The position numbers and the translations under genes are program-made. The notes beneath the pieces are model-generated. The model saw only the letters and a program-made list of their open reading frames with translations. It did no database searches and was not told the DNA's origin. Positions 1-9,302 of a stretch of 64,000 bases of DNA are shown here, piece by piece. Source of the DNA: JAPKYZ01 sp033763835 (GTDB lineage: Bacteria > Acidobacteriota > Terriglobia > Bryobacterales > Bryobacteraceae); NCBI GenBank assembly GCA_033763835.1, contig JANRJS010000012.1, positions 1 to 64,000 of the forward strand, given 5' to 3'. Every line of letters begins with the position of its first letter. Position 1 is the stretch's first letter.

Positions 1-1
1 C

Positions 2-1309
2 GAGTTCGCCGGATCCGGCGCCCTTGCTTTGCAGGCGCAAACGCCGCGTCCGAACGTCCTGATCGTCATGACGGATCAGCAGGCGTGGAATGCGCTATCG
101 GCGGCCGGCAATCCATGGGTGACCACGCCCGCGATGGACGCTATCGCGCGCAACGGCCTGCGGATCGAGCAATCGTATTGCACGTATCCCGTGTGTTCGC
201 CTTCGCGATCCAGCGTGTTTACCGGGCGCATGCCGCATGAAACCGGAGTGCGCGACAACAATAATCCGATCGCCGCCGGGATTCCGACGATGGGAGAAGT
301 GTTTCGCGACGCGGGCTATTCGACCGTCTACGCGGGCAAATGGCATCTACCGAAAGGCTTCGACGGCATGACCGGTTTCACGAAGATCGCGGGCGGCAGC
401 GCGTTGGGGCGCGACATGGACGCGGGCGTGGCGTCGGCGTGCGCAAAGTGGCTGCGGACCGCGCCGCAACAGCCGTTTTTGATGGTGGCGTCGTTCATGA
501 ATCCGCACGACGTTTGCGATTGGATTCGCCAACACCCGGGTTCGCGGCGGCATGCCGATGCGGCGAAGTTTCCACCCGCGCCTGCGAACCTCGGGGCCGA
601 TCCGATGGAGCCGGAGGCCATCCAACACCACCGGACGCAAGGGATCGATCTCATGTCGAAGGCCGTGGGCATCGCACGCGAGTGGCGCGCCGACGACTTC
701 CGGCACTATCTGCACGACTACTACCGAATGGTGGAGGATGTCGATCGGGAAATCGGCAAGGTGCTGGGGGCGTTGTCCGCCGCCGGTTTGCGCGACCGGA
801 CGCTAATCGCCTTTATGAGCGATCACGGCGAAGGAATGGGCGGCCATCGCTGGGTGCAGAAAGCTTCGTTTTACGAGGAGAGCGTGCGCGTGCCGCTGAT
901 TTTTGCGGGACCCGGCGTCACGGCGCTCGGGACGGATCGAACGTCGTTGGCGAGTCTGGCGGATGTGATGCCGACGCTTTGCGGGATGGCGGGCGTTTCC
1001 ACGCCTTCGGGCATCACCGGACGGTCGTTAGCGCCGCTGCTGCGCGGCGAACCCTTGGAATCCCGGCCCGTCTTCTCCGAGTTGCGTTACGGCGGGCCGG
1101 AACGCGAGGGCCGCATGGTTCGCACGGAGCGCTACAAGTACATCGTCTTCAACTCCGGCGCGCGGCCGGAACAGCTATTCGATTTGACGACCGATCCGGG
1201 CGAGACGGTGAATCTCGCGGGGAGCGAACCGGGCGCGATCCGCGAACATCGGGAGCTCTTGCGCCGCTGGATCGCCGACACGCGCGACGATTTCGCGATG
1301 CCGGCTTAA
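2..1309 (+). CDS. Sulfatase (formylglycine-dependent), 5' end outside window
   Basis: This is a secreted-type sulfatase of the alkaline phosphatase superfamily, which hydrolyses sulfate esters, probably of polysaccharides. The core starts with PNVLIVMTDQQ, where the Asp is a metal ligand. About 45 residues later comes the sulfatase signature CSPSR, whose Cys is converted to formylglycine, followed by TGR. A second metal-site motif, FMSDHGEGMGGH, lies in the C-terminal half. The frame stays open to the left edge and reads EFAGSGALALQAQ, which looks like the tail of a Tat or Sec signal peptide. The true start is therefore upstream of the window, and the TTG at 29 is unlikely to be the initiator. 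The 3' end overlaps the stop codon of the convergent second sulfatase. The sulfated substrate cannot be told from sequence. Confidence 0.93.
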   Translation, partial: EFAGSGALALQAQTPRPNVLIVMTDQQAWNALSAAGNPWVTTPAMDAIARNGLRIEQSYCTYPVCSPSRSSVFTGRMPHETGVRDNNNPIAAGIPTMGEVFRDAGYSTVYAGKWHLPKGFDGMTGFTKIAGGSALGRDMDAGVASACAKWLRTAPQQPFLMVASFMNPHDVCDWIRQHPGSRRHADAAKFPPAPANLGADPMEPEAIQHHRTQGIDLMSKAVGIAREWRADDFRHYLHDYYRMVEDVDREIGKVLGALSAAGLRDRTLIAFMSDHGEGMGGHRWVQKASFYEESVRVPLIFAGPGVTALGTDRTSLASLADVMPTLCGMAGVSTPSGITGRSLAPLLRGEPLESRPVFSELRYGGPEREGRMVRTERYKYIVFNSGARPEQLFDLTTDPGETVNLAGSEPGAIREHRELLRRWIADTRDDFAMPA

Positions 1310-2631
1310 GGCTCGTAAACGCCCGACGCCCCGGCGTCGTTCATGTCGCGCAGCCATTGGTCGAGCGCCGCGCTCATCGATTTCAAGCGCGCGGCGTGCT
1401 TCGGATCGCCCGCGAGATTGCGGATCTCGTGCGGGTCTTCCTTGGTGTCGTACAGCTCGAAGTCCGGCTTGCGATCCACCATGAATAACGACTGCGCGGC
1501 GTTCAGCTTACCCTTGGCGTGCAATTCCTTCATCACGCCGAGCGTCGGATAAGACGTCTCGATGTAGTTGTTGTGCTGCGTATACGGGCGCTCCGGCATG
1601 AAGTTGCGAATGAGCTTGTAACGCGAATCGCGCATAGCACGGATGCGATCGACGGTGATGTCGCAGCGATCGCGGGCGGTAAAGACGTGCGAGCGCGGTT
1701 GGGTGTCGAACAGCGGTTGCCCGTGATACTCCTTCGGAATCGGAATCCCGGCGTAGGCGAGCGTCTGCGCGTTGATGTCCAGCGCAGTGACCGAATCTTC
1801 GCGCACCGCGCCCTTCTTGAGGACACTGGGATAGCGCACGATCAGGGGGATGTGTGTGCCCGCGTCGTAGAGCCACTGCTTGCCGCGAATGAGGCACCGG
1901 CCGTTGTCGCCGAAGTGGAAAATCACGGTGTTTTCGAGGAGTCCGTCGCGCTCGAGCGAGGCGAGCGTCGCGCCAATCTGCGTGTCCAGTAGATTGATTG
2001 CGTCGTAGTAGTTGGCCCACTCGTCGCGAACGATGGGGTGATCGGGATGGTAGGGCGGAAGCTCGACCTTCGCTGGCTCGACGAGTTTCGCTTGTTTCCT
2101 CGCGGCTGCGAACGCGGGACCCTTATGCGGAGCCTGGAAGTTTATTTGCGCGAAGAACGGTTGACCTTTCGCCCGCTGGTTCCAGTGCGTGCCGTCGAAG
2201 GGCTTCCCGGGCGGCGCGAAATTGAAGTCGGTTTTCGCCGTGCCGCGAACGCCGGGCGCGATGTCCGTCACATTGGCGGTAAAGTAGCCCGCTTCGCGCA
2301 GACGATCGGTAATCAAGCGCGCGCCGCCCGGTAGCGGGTACGGCTTTTCGCGGTGACTGCGGTGGTGGTGCGTCCCGGTGGCGATCTGGTACATCCCGAC
2401 GTTAAACGCCGACCGCGACGAGGAACAAACGGGCGCGGTAGTGTGGCACTGCGTAAAGCGAACGCCTTCGTTCGCGAGCCGGTCGATATTCGGCGTCGTG
2501 ACGATCCGGTTGCCGTAGCAGCCCAGCTGGGGGCCTAGGTCGTCACCTAAAATCCAAAGGATATTCGGCTTGGTTTGAGCGCGCAGAATCGTGGGCGCGG
2601 CGAGCGTGGGGACAAACGTTCGGCGAAGCAT
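1306..2631 (-). CDS. Sulfatase, exported (type I, Cys-type)
   Basis: This 441-residue sulfatase begins MLRRTFVPTLAAPTILRAQ, a short twin-arginine-like signal, so it is probably exported folded. The core starts KPNILWILGDDLG (metal-binding Asp pair near residues 30-31). The signature is CSSSR at residues 69-73, with Ser rather than Pro at the third position; it still fits the CxxxR rule for formylglycine formation. HFGDNG supplies a later metal site. Length fits single-domain sulfatases and choline-sulfatase or N-sulfoglucosamine sulfohydrolase-like members. It is convergent with the first sulfatase and shares its stop-codon bases, and it is divergent from a TonB-dependent receptor, so an extracellular sulfated-glycan pathway is plausible. 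Substrate unknown. Confidence 0.93.
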   Translation of the reverse strand: MLRRTFVPTLAAPTILRAQTKPNILWILGDDLGPQLGCYGNRIVTTPNIDRLANEGVRFTQCHTTAPVCSSSRSAFNVGMYQIATGTHHHRSHREKPYPLPGGARLITDRLREAGYFTANVTDIAPGVRGTAKTDFNFAPPGKPFDGTHWNQRAKGQPFFAQINFQAPHKGPAFAAARKQAKLVEPAKVELPPYHPDHPIVRDEWANYYDAINLLDTQIGATLASLERDGLLENTVIFHFGDNGRCLIRGKQWLYDAGTHIPLIVRYPSVLKKGAVREDSVTALDINAQTLAYAGIPIPKEYHGQPLFDTQPRSHVFTARDRCDITVDRIRAMRDSRYKLIRNFMPERPYTQHNNYIETSYPTLGVMKELHAKGKLNAAQSLFMVDRKPDFELYDTKEDPHEIRNLAGDPKHAARLKSMSAALDQWLRDMNDAGASGVYEP

Positions 2632-2676
2632 CCGGCCGTTAGTGTATCGCCGCGGTGCGCGATATACTCGTCGGCT

Positions 2677-5600
2677 ATGCGGGGATTAAGGGTTTTTGTT
2701 TATCTGCTTCCATTCGCTTTCTTAGATGCCCAGACGGGAAACGGCACGATCCAAGGCACGGTACGCGATCCTTCGGCCGCCGTTATTCCCACTGTGGCGA
2801 TCGTCGCGGAGCATGTGTCCACATCGCGCCGCTACGAAACCCAGTCGAACGCGGCAGGGCTGTACGTTTTTCCCACGGTGCCTACCGGCGAATACCGGAT
2901 CGTGGCCCAGATGGCGGGTCTTGAAACCTGGCGAGGCAGTCTGCTGTTGCAAACCGGGCAAACCGCGGTGGTCGATATCGCCATGAAGGTGGGCGGCACG
3001 GCCACAGAAGTCACTGTAATGGCCGACGCGGCGGACGTCACACCGCTATTGACCACCACGCAGCCGACGCTCGCCAACGTCGTCGAGCGCCAGCGGATCG
3101 AGCAGTTGCCGCTGAACGGGCGCTTCTTTCAGAACCTGGTCCAACTGACCACACCGGGTGTCGAAGGGACTGGCGCGCCGCGCGTTTACGGCCTTCGGGC
3201 GGGGTCGATGGAATTCACGCAGGACGGCGCGTCGCTCAACCATCGCAACACGAACAACATCTCCGCGCGCCCGCCCGGCGTCGATACGATCAACGAGTTT
3301 CGCGTCGAGACCAGCGTTTCGAGCGCGAAGTACAACCGGCCGGCATCGACCATCGTCTCGACGAAAAGCGGGACGAATCAATTTCACGGCGCTTTGTTTC
3401 ACACCGCGCGCAACAACGGCATCGGCGTCGCCCGGCGGCGGCAGGATTTCTACGATAAGCCGCCGCAACTGATTCGCAACGAGTACGGCGCATCGGTAGG
3501 CGGTCCGGTTTGGCTGCCGAAGATTTACGACGGCAAGAACCGTACATTCTTCTTCGCCGCGTGGGAGGATTTCCGCCTACGCCAGGCACAGACGCTTTCC
3601 GCGCAGATGCCGACCATGGCGATGCGGGAAGGCGATTTTTCGGGGCTGATCGACTCGGCGGGCCGCCCCATCACGCTCTACGATCCTTGGTCTACGGGCG
3701 CCGCTCCGCGCTACACGCGAATGCCCTACACCGGCAACCGGATTCCCGTGGCCCGGCGGAGCCCGCTGGCGACTTACCTTTACAGCGTCACGCCGGCGCC
3801 GTCGCTGCCCGATGTCAATCCGGTGGTGGCGAGCAACTCGTTCTTCCCCAGTCCCAATTCTCAGGACCATCGCACGATTACGGTTCGCGCCGACCACCGA
3901 TTGTCGAGCAAGGATCAGATTTTCGGGCGCTACACCGTGGGCGACCGTTTGCTGCAGCAGAAGCGCACCTTCAACAACACCGCGCCGATCACCACGGACC
4001 GGCTAGCGAACTTCGAATATCTGCCGGTCTACAGCCACTCCGGCGTGTTTTCCTGGACGCGGATTTTCTCGCCGACCCTGTTCGCCGAAACCGTCGTCAC
4101 GGGCATGAACGAGGACAACAACTACAACACCAACGCGCCCGGACTCGACGAGAATGTCGCCGCGCGTTTGAAACTGCCCAATCCGTTTAACGCTAACGGG
4201 CTGCCGGACGCCACCAGCCTCGGCTTCGGCAACTTTATTTATCAGGGTCCAAGGCCGCGCAAGGACGTGACGCGAGTGCTTTCCGGCGAGCAGAACTACA
4301 CATGGTTGAAGGGCAAGCATCAATTCGAGTTCGGCGGAAGGTATCGAAAAGAGATTCTCGACGTGCTGCCCGACCAAGAGCAAAATCAGGGCTCGCACGC
4401 GTTCAATAGTCTGGCCACGGCGCTTTACGATCCGGCATCCGGCGCGGGGCAGGCTCTGAGCGTTCCGCGTACGGGTCACGATCAAGCGAACTTCTTTCTT
4501 GGGGTCGCGGCGCAATACTCGGCGACGTTCAATCGCGGCTGGTATCACCTGCGGGGCGAGGAAATTTCGGGATACTTTCAAGACAACTGGAAAGTCACTC
4601 CCGATCTGACGGTCAACCTGGGCCTGCGGTACGAGTTCTTCTCGCCGGTGCGGGAACGCGACAACATTCTGATGGGCTTCGATATCGCGAACCGGCAAAT
4701 GGCGAGTCCGATTCCTATCGACCGGATGATCGAACTGGGCTACACGACGCGACCCATCGTCGCCGAGTACGAGCGCTTGGGAGTGAAGTTCGCCACCACG
4801 CAGCAAGCGGGATTGCCGGATCAACTGATCAATCCGAACCGGTTCGATTTCAGCCCGCGCGTGGGCGCGGCATGGAAGAAAGTAGCCTTGGGCAGGCAAT
4901 TCGTGTTGCGCGGCGGATACGGCAGTTACCGCTTCCCCGCGCCGCTGCGAACGTTCAACGCGCGCATGCGAGCCAATCCACCAATGCAGGCTTTTTCGCG
5001 CATCTCGATTAGCAACGCGGCGCAAACCCCGGACGGTTTGCCAAACTACGGCCTGCGGTCGGCTCCAACGACCATCGCGGGTCTCAATAGCGAGAACGCC
5101 CTTCCACCGGATGCGATCGCGCCGTTCGCGCGCGGCAGTTTCGGAGCGGCGGCGTTTGAACCCACTCAGGCCACCACTCGCGCCGACGAATGGAATCTGA
5201 CTCTCGAAACGACGATCCTTGGAGACACCTTGCTGCGCGCCGGATACGTGGGCACGCGCGGACGGAACGTCGATCTGTGGATCCGTTTGAACGACGCGCC
5301 GAACAATTATGTTTGGTTCGTCAACACCGGATTGCCGATCCCGACGGGCGAATTCTCGGGCGTGGCGCGGCGTCCTTACGACAACCAAAGGTTCGGACAA
5401 GTGGAGCTATATACTCGCCGGGGCTACTCGAACTTCAACGGCGCGCAATTCGAGATTTCGCGTAGGTACAAGAACGGCTACTCGTATCAGTTTTTCTATG
5501 TGCTCTCCAACTCGTTTTCGACCGGCAATATCGATACGGGAAACTCGGCGACCAACGCCGTATTTAATCCCGAGATCTACCTCAATGGCGCGGTACCGCA

Positions 5601-6369
5601 AGATGTCGACGCCCGCAACCGGTTTCTGAACTACCGGCGTGACACGGAAATCCCGCAGCACCGCTTGCGCTGGAATTTTCTCATGGACCTGCCGTTTGGC
5701 AAAGGGAAGAAGTGGTTGAGCGCGTCGAACAAGCTGGTGAACGCGCTGGCGGGCGGTTGGCAGGTGGCGGGCTACGGGTCCTATCGCAGCCGCTATTGGG
5801 AGTTGCCGACGTCGAACTGGGGCTTCCTGGGCGACGTGGAAACTTACGGAACCAAGTATCCGATCGAGGACTGCCGCAGCGGACGCTGCCAGGCCGGTTA
5901 CCTTTTCTGGAATGGCTATATTTCAGCGAACCGGATCAACAGCACCGACGCGCAAGGACGCCCCAACGGGGTCATGGGCGTGCCGTCCAACTACCGGCCT
6001 TCAAACCTTCCGATTTGGCCCACCCCGGCGGACGGCGGCGGCCCTTCCGACCCGAATTTCGCGCTATACGACACCAATCAGGTTTCCGTGCGCCTGCGAA
6101 ACGGCTCGGAGCAGCGCGTGGGCATGGATACGGCTTTGCATCCTTGGCGGCAACAGTATTTCAACGCGCCGTGGGTGTTCGACATGAGCGCGTCGTTGTT
6201 CAAAACGATCCCCATCACCGAGCGAGTGACTGTTAGGCTTAACGCCGACTTCTTCCAGGTGTTCAACAATCCCGGTTTGCCCGCACCCGGCGCCAACGGT
6301 ATTTTGAGCTTGCAAAACTCCAACAACGCGCCGCGCGAGTTGCAGCTCACGTTGCGGCTCAACTTCTAG
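2677..6369 (+). CDS. TonB-dependent receptor, Oar-like, with N-terminal carboxypeptidase-regulatory domain
   Basis: This outer-membrane receptor has about 1230 residues. I chose the ATG at 2677 because it gives a clean signal peptide (MRGLRVFVYLLPFAFLDAQ). An upstream in-frame extension of 34 residues has low-complexity, non-signal character. After the signal comes a carboxypeptidase-regulatory-like beta-sandwich (GTIQGTVRDPSAAVIP, then GLYVFPTVPTGEYRI), then a plug domain (IEQLPLNGRFFQNLVQL), then a long beta-barrel. It ends in LTLRLNF, with the terminal Phe expected for BAM-dependent insertion. Such Oar-like receptors are numerous in Acidobacteriota and are thought to import large oligomers. 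Flanking sulfatases and a PSCyt gene suggest a glycan-related ligand, but no ligand can be assigned. Confidence 0.92.
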   Translation: MRGLRVFVYLLPFAFLDAQTGNGTIQGTVRDPSAAVIPTVAIVAEHVSTSRRYETQSNAAGLYVFPTVPTGEYRIVAQMAGLETWRGSLLLQTGQTAVVDIAMKVGGTATEVTVMADAADVTPLLTTTQPTLANVVERQRIEQLPLNGRFFQNLVQLTTPGVEGTGAPRVYGLRAGSMEFTQDGASLNHRNTNNISARPPGVDTINEFRVETSVSSAKYNRPASTIVSTKSGTNQFHGALFHTARNNGIGVARRRQDFYDKPPQLIRNEYGASVGGPVWLPKIYDGKNRTFFFAAWEDFRLRQAQTLSAQMPTMAMREGDFSGLIDSAGRPITLYDPWSTGAAPRYTRMPYTGNRIPVARRSPLATYLYSVTPAPSLPDVNPVVASNSFFPSPNSQDHRTITVRADHRLSSKDQIFGRYTVGDRLLQQKRTFNNTAPITTDRLANFEYLPVYSHSGVFSWTRIFSPTLFAETVVTGMNEDNNYNTNAPGLDENVAARLKLPNPFNANGLPDATSLGFGNFIYQGPRPRKDVTRVLSGEQNYTWLKGKHQFEFGGRYRKEILDVLPDQEQNQGSHAFNSLATALYDPASGAGQALSVPRTGHDQANFFLGVAAQYSATFNRGWYHLRGEEISGYFQDNWKVTPDLTVNLGLRYEFFSPVRERDNILMGFDIANRQMASPIPIDRMIELGYTTRPIVAEYERLGVKFATTQQAGLPDQLINPNRFDFSPRVGAAWKKVALGRQFVLRGGYGSYRFPAPLRTFNARMRANPPMQAFSRISISNAAQTPDGLPNYGLRSAPTTIAGLNSENALPPDAIAPFARGSFGAAAFEPTQATTRADEWNLTLETTILGDTLLRAGYVGTRGRNVDLWIRLNDAPNNYVWFVNTGLPIPTGEFSGVARRPYDNQRFGQVELYTRRGYSNFNGAQFEISRRYKNGYSYQFFYVLSNSFSTGNIDTGNSATNAVFNPEIYLNGAVPQDVDARNRFLNYRRDTEIPQHRLRWNFLMDLPFGKGKKWLSASNKLVNALAGGWQVAGYGSYRSRYWELPTSNWGFLGDVETYGTKYPIEDCRSGRCQAGYLFWNGYISANRINSTDAQGRPNGVMGVPSNYRPSNLPIWPTPADGGGPSDPNFALYDTNQVSVRLRNGSEQRVGMDTALHPWRQQYFNAPWVFDMSASLFKTIPITERVTVRLNADFFQVFNNPGLPAPGANGILSLQNSNNAPRELQLTLRLNF

Positions 6370-6419
6370 CTTTTGGCGAAGCGTGTTTTTCCGGCGCGGG
6401 TCCGGTGTATTTTTAGATC

Positions 6420-9302
6420 GTGCGGCTGGTATTTCTAGGACCGATCGCGGCGGCCGTCTGCGCCGCGCCCGTAAGCTTCAATCGCGACATCCGGCCGATC
6501 ATGTCGGATACTTGCTTCCGCTGTCACGGGCCGGATGCGTCGAGCCGGATGGCGAACATGCGGCTCGACCGGCGCGAGGACGCGTTGAGGCCGAACAAGA
6601 AGGGCGTCGCGCCGATCGTTCCCGGCGATCCCGAAAAGAGCGAGATCGTGCGGCGCGTGATGGCGACAAACTCGCTCGTAATGCCTCCCGCCCATGCGCA
6701 CAAAGAACTGACGACGAAACAGAAGTTAACGATCCGCCAATGGGTCGTCGAGGGCGCGAAGTACGAAGGGCATTGGGCGTACGAGCCGATTCGCAAGCCG
6801 GAGGTACCGGTCGGGTACCCACATCCGATCGACGCGTTTATCGGAGAACGTTTGAAACAAGAACGGCTTACTCCGTCGCCCGAAGCGGACCGCCGCACGC
6901 TGATCCGGCGCGTGTCGCTCGATTTGACGGGCATTCCACCGACTTCGGCGGAAATCCTCGCGTTCGTCGATGACCGCTCGCCGAGCGCGTATGAGAAGGT
7001 GGTGGACCGTCTGCTCGCATCGCCGCGTTACGCGGAACGGCAGGCGCAGCATTGGCTCGACGCGGTGCGATATGCCGACACTAGCGGCTTCCATGGCGAC
7101 AATCCGATTCCCGTATGGCCTTACCGCGACTACGTGCTCCGCGCGTTCCGCGACAACAAACCCTTCGACCAATTTACGCGCGAGCAATTGGCCGGCGACC
7201 TCCTGCCGAATGCGACGGACGAACAGAAGATCGCGTCGGCGTACAATCGCCTGACACGAACGTCGGCGGAGGGCGGCATTCAGCCGAAGGAGTACCTCGC
7301 GAAGTACGCCGCGGACCGCGTGCGCACGACCAGCGCGGTCTGGCTCGCCGCGACGACAGGTTGCGCCGAGTGCCACGACCACAAGTTCGACCCGATCCTC
7401 GCCAAGGACTTCTACGCGATGAAGGCGTTCTTCGCGGATATCAAGGAAGAGGGCTTCGTACCGGACCGCGGACCGAAGCAGTGGGGCGTGCAGTTGCGAT
7501 TGCCGGACGAGGCGCAGAAGAAGCGGCTCGCGGAACTGGACGCATGGCTCGACGTCGTACCGAAGCCGAAACCGCCGAAGCTCGCGTGGACGTTCCTGAA
7601 GCCCGTCGGCGCAAGCACGGAGAATGGGGCGAAACTGGAAATCCACAACGACTCGCCGATCGAGCGGTCGTACACGCAAGGCGGATCGAACAACTCGGAG
7701 AAGGTCGTAGTTCCTGGAATCGTGGTCGCTACGGGGCCGAACCCGGATCGCGAAACCTATACCGTGACGGCCAAGCCGGGGACGGGCGAATGGGGCGCGT
7801 TCGGGCTTGAGCTTTACAACGACCTTTCGAATCCCGGTAACGATTTTGCACGCGGGTCGGACCGCGTCGTGATTACCGAGGTGGAGGTGTCGCTCGACGG
7901 CAGGCGGCTGCCCGCCGTACTCGCGAGCACAGACGCGACGCAGCCGGTGCCCGAGCATCCGGCGATGGCCGCGATCGACGGCGATCCGCGAACCGGCTGG
8001 GGATTGGTGGCGTATCTCGAAAAGCTAACGCCGGTTCTCGCGCTCCATTTCCCCGCCCCGGTTCGCACCACGGCGTCGAGCGTCTTGACGGTTGTCATTC
8101 GGCACGATTCCGAGTTCCGCCGCGCGACTACGGGAAGGTTTCGCATCGCGCTCTCGAAGGATGGCGCGGCCCCGGATCAAGCTCTTGTCGATTACGCCCG
8201 GGTTTCCGCCGAGCGGGGCCTGCTGGACGCGAAGGTGCCGCGGGTAGTTGTCACGGAACCCGACGCTCCGAAAGAGACGCGGATCCTGCCGCGCGGAAAT
8301 TGGATGGACGATTCCGGCGCGATCGTCGAACCGGCGATCCCCGAGTTTCTGGGGCGGCTTCCGGGAGACCGCCGGGCGACGAGGCTCGACTTGGCGAATT
8401 GGATCGTCGATAAGAACAACCCGCTCACCGCGCGCGCATTCGCCAATCGAATGTGGAAACAGTTCTTCGGAACGGGTTTGTCGAAGGTCCTCGACGACTT
8501 GGGTTCGCAGGGCGAACTGCCGTCGCATCCCGAACTTCTCGATTGGATGGCATACGAGTTCCGCTCCGATTGGGATGTGAAAAAGCTGATTCGCACGATC
8601 GTGACCAGCTCGGCGTACAAGCGGTCGTCGCAAGCCTCAAAGCTTTTAGAGGATCGCGATCCTTACAATCGCTTGCTAGCCCGGCAATCGCGTTTGCGGC
8701 TCGACGCGGAGACCGTGCGCGATTCGATACTCGCGTTTTCCGGATTACTCGAAGAGCGCTTCGGCGGCCCCAGCGTTCGCCCGTATCAGCCGCCCGCGTA
8801 TCTGGCCGCGCTCAATTTCCCGCGGCGCGACTACTCGGAATCGATGGGCCGCGATCAGTACCGGCGGGGCGTCTATGTTTTCTGGCAGCGCACGTTTCTG
8901 CATCCGAGCTTGGCCGCCTTCGACGCGCCGGCGCGCGAGGAATGCACGATGAATCGCACCGCCTCGAATACGCCGCTGCAATCGCTGGTGCTGCTCAACG
9001 ATCCAATCTACGTCGAAGCGGCGCGGGCGTTCGCACAAAACCTGTTGCGCGACGGCGCGGGTTTCGTCGAGGCGTTCGAGCGGGCGCTGGCGCGGCGGCC
9101 CGCGGTTGAGGAGTTAACGGTGCTGCGTACGCTCCACTCAAAGGAACTGGCGCGATTCCGCAAGGACCCGGCCGCGGCGCGCGAACTGCTTTCCATCGGC
9201 GAGTATCCTCTCGACACTCGCATTCCGGCGCCCGAATTGGCCGCCATGACTTCCGTGACGCGAGCGATGATCAACCTCCATGAAACGATTACTCGAAACT
9301 AG
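6420..9302 (+). CDS. PSCyt1/DUF1549/DUF1553 cytochrome-like protein
   Basis: This 960-residue protein has the planctomycete-type architecture. The N-terminal PSCyt1 cytochrome-c segment carries the haem motif CFRCH near residue 35. DUF1549 follows (about 130-340; LIRRVSLDLTGIPPT and a second Cys motif, CAECHDHKFDP). A variable central region comes next, then DUF1553 (about 650-910; LANWIVDKNNPLTARAFANR). The start is GTG at 6420. It gives a short hydrophobic signal ending near CAAPVSFNRDIRP; no strong Shine-Dalgarno site is visible, so the start is uncertain. The stop lies inside the next gene, indicating coupling to the DUF1501 protein, its usual partner. The biochemical role is unknown; a periplasmic redox-linked role in polymer degradation is often proposed. 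Confidence 0.9.
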   Translation: MRLVFLGPIAAAVCAAPVSFNRDIRPIMSDTCFRCHGPDASSRMANMRLDRREDALRPNKKGVAPIVPGDPEKSEIVRRVMATNSLVMPPAHAHKELTTKQKLTIRQWVVEGAKYEGHWAYEPIRKPEVPVGYPHPIDAFIGERLKQERLTPSPEADRRTLIRRVSLDLTGIPPTSAEILAFVDDRSPSAYEKVVDRLLASPRYAERQAQHWLDAVRYADTSGFHGDNPIPVWPYRDYVLRAFRDNKPFDQFTREQLAGDLLPNATDEQKIASAYNRLTRTSAEGGIQPKEYLAKYAADRVRTTSAVWLAATTGCAECHDHKFDPILAKDFYAMKAFFADIKEEGFVPDRGPKQWGVQLRLPDEAQKKRLAELDAWLDVVPKPKPPKLAWTFLKPVGASTENGAKLEIHNDSPIERSYTQGGSNNSEKVVVPGIVVATGPNPDRETYTVTAKPGTGEWGAFGLELYNDLSNPGNDFARGSDRVVITEVEVSLDGRRLPAVLASTDATQPVPEHPAMAAIDGDPRTGWGLVAYLEKLTPVLALHFPAPVRTTASSVLTVVIRHDSEFRRATTGRFRIALSKDGAAPDQALVDYARVSAERGLLDAKVPRVVVTEPDAPKETRILPRGNWMDDSGAIVEPAIPEFLGRLPGDRRATRLDLANWIVDKNNPLTARAFANRMWKQFFGTGLSKVLDDLGSQGELPSHPELLDWMAYEFRSDWDVKKLIRTIVTSSAYKRSSQASKLLEDRDPYNRLLARQSRLRLDAETVRDSILAFSGLLEERFGGPSVRPYQPPAYLAALNFPRRDYSESMGRDQYRRGVYVFWQRTFLHPSLAAFDAPAREECTMNRTASNTPLQSLVLLNDPIYVEAARAFAQNLLRDGAGFVEAFERALARRPAVEELTVLRTLHSKELARFRKDPAAARELLSIGEYPLDTRIPAPELAAMTSVTRAMINLHETITRN

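Noticed and set aside
4003..5400. 465-codon minus-strand open frame inside the first TonB receptor
   Set aside because: It is antisense to a clear receptor, rich in Arg with no domain or signal, and explained by high GC at third positions.
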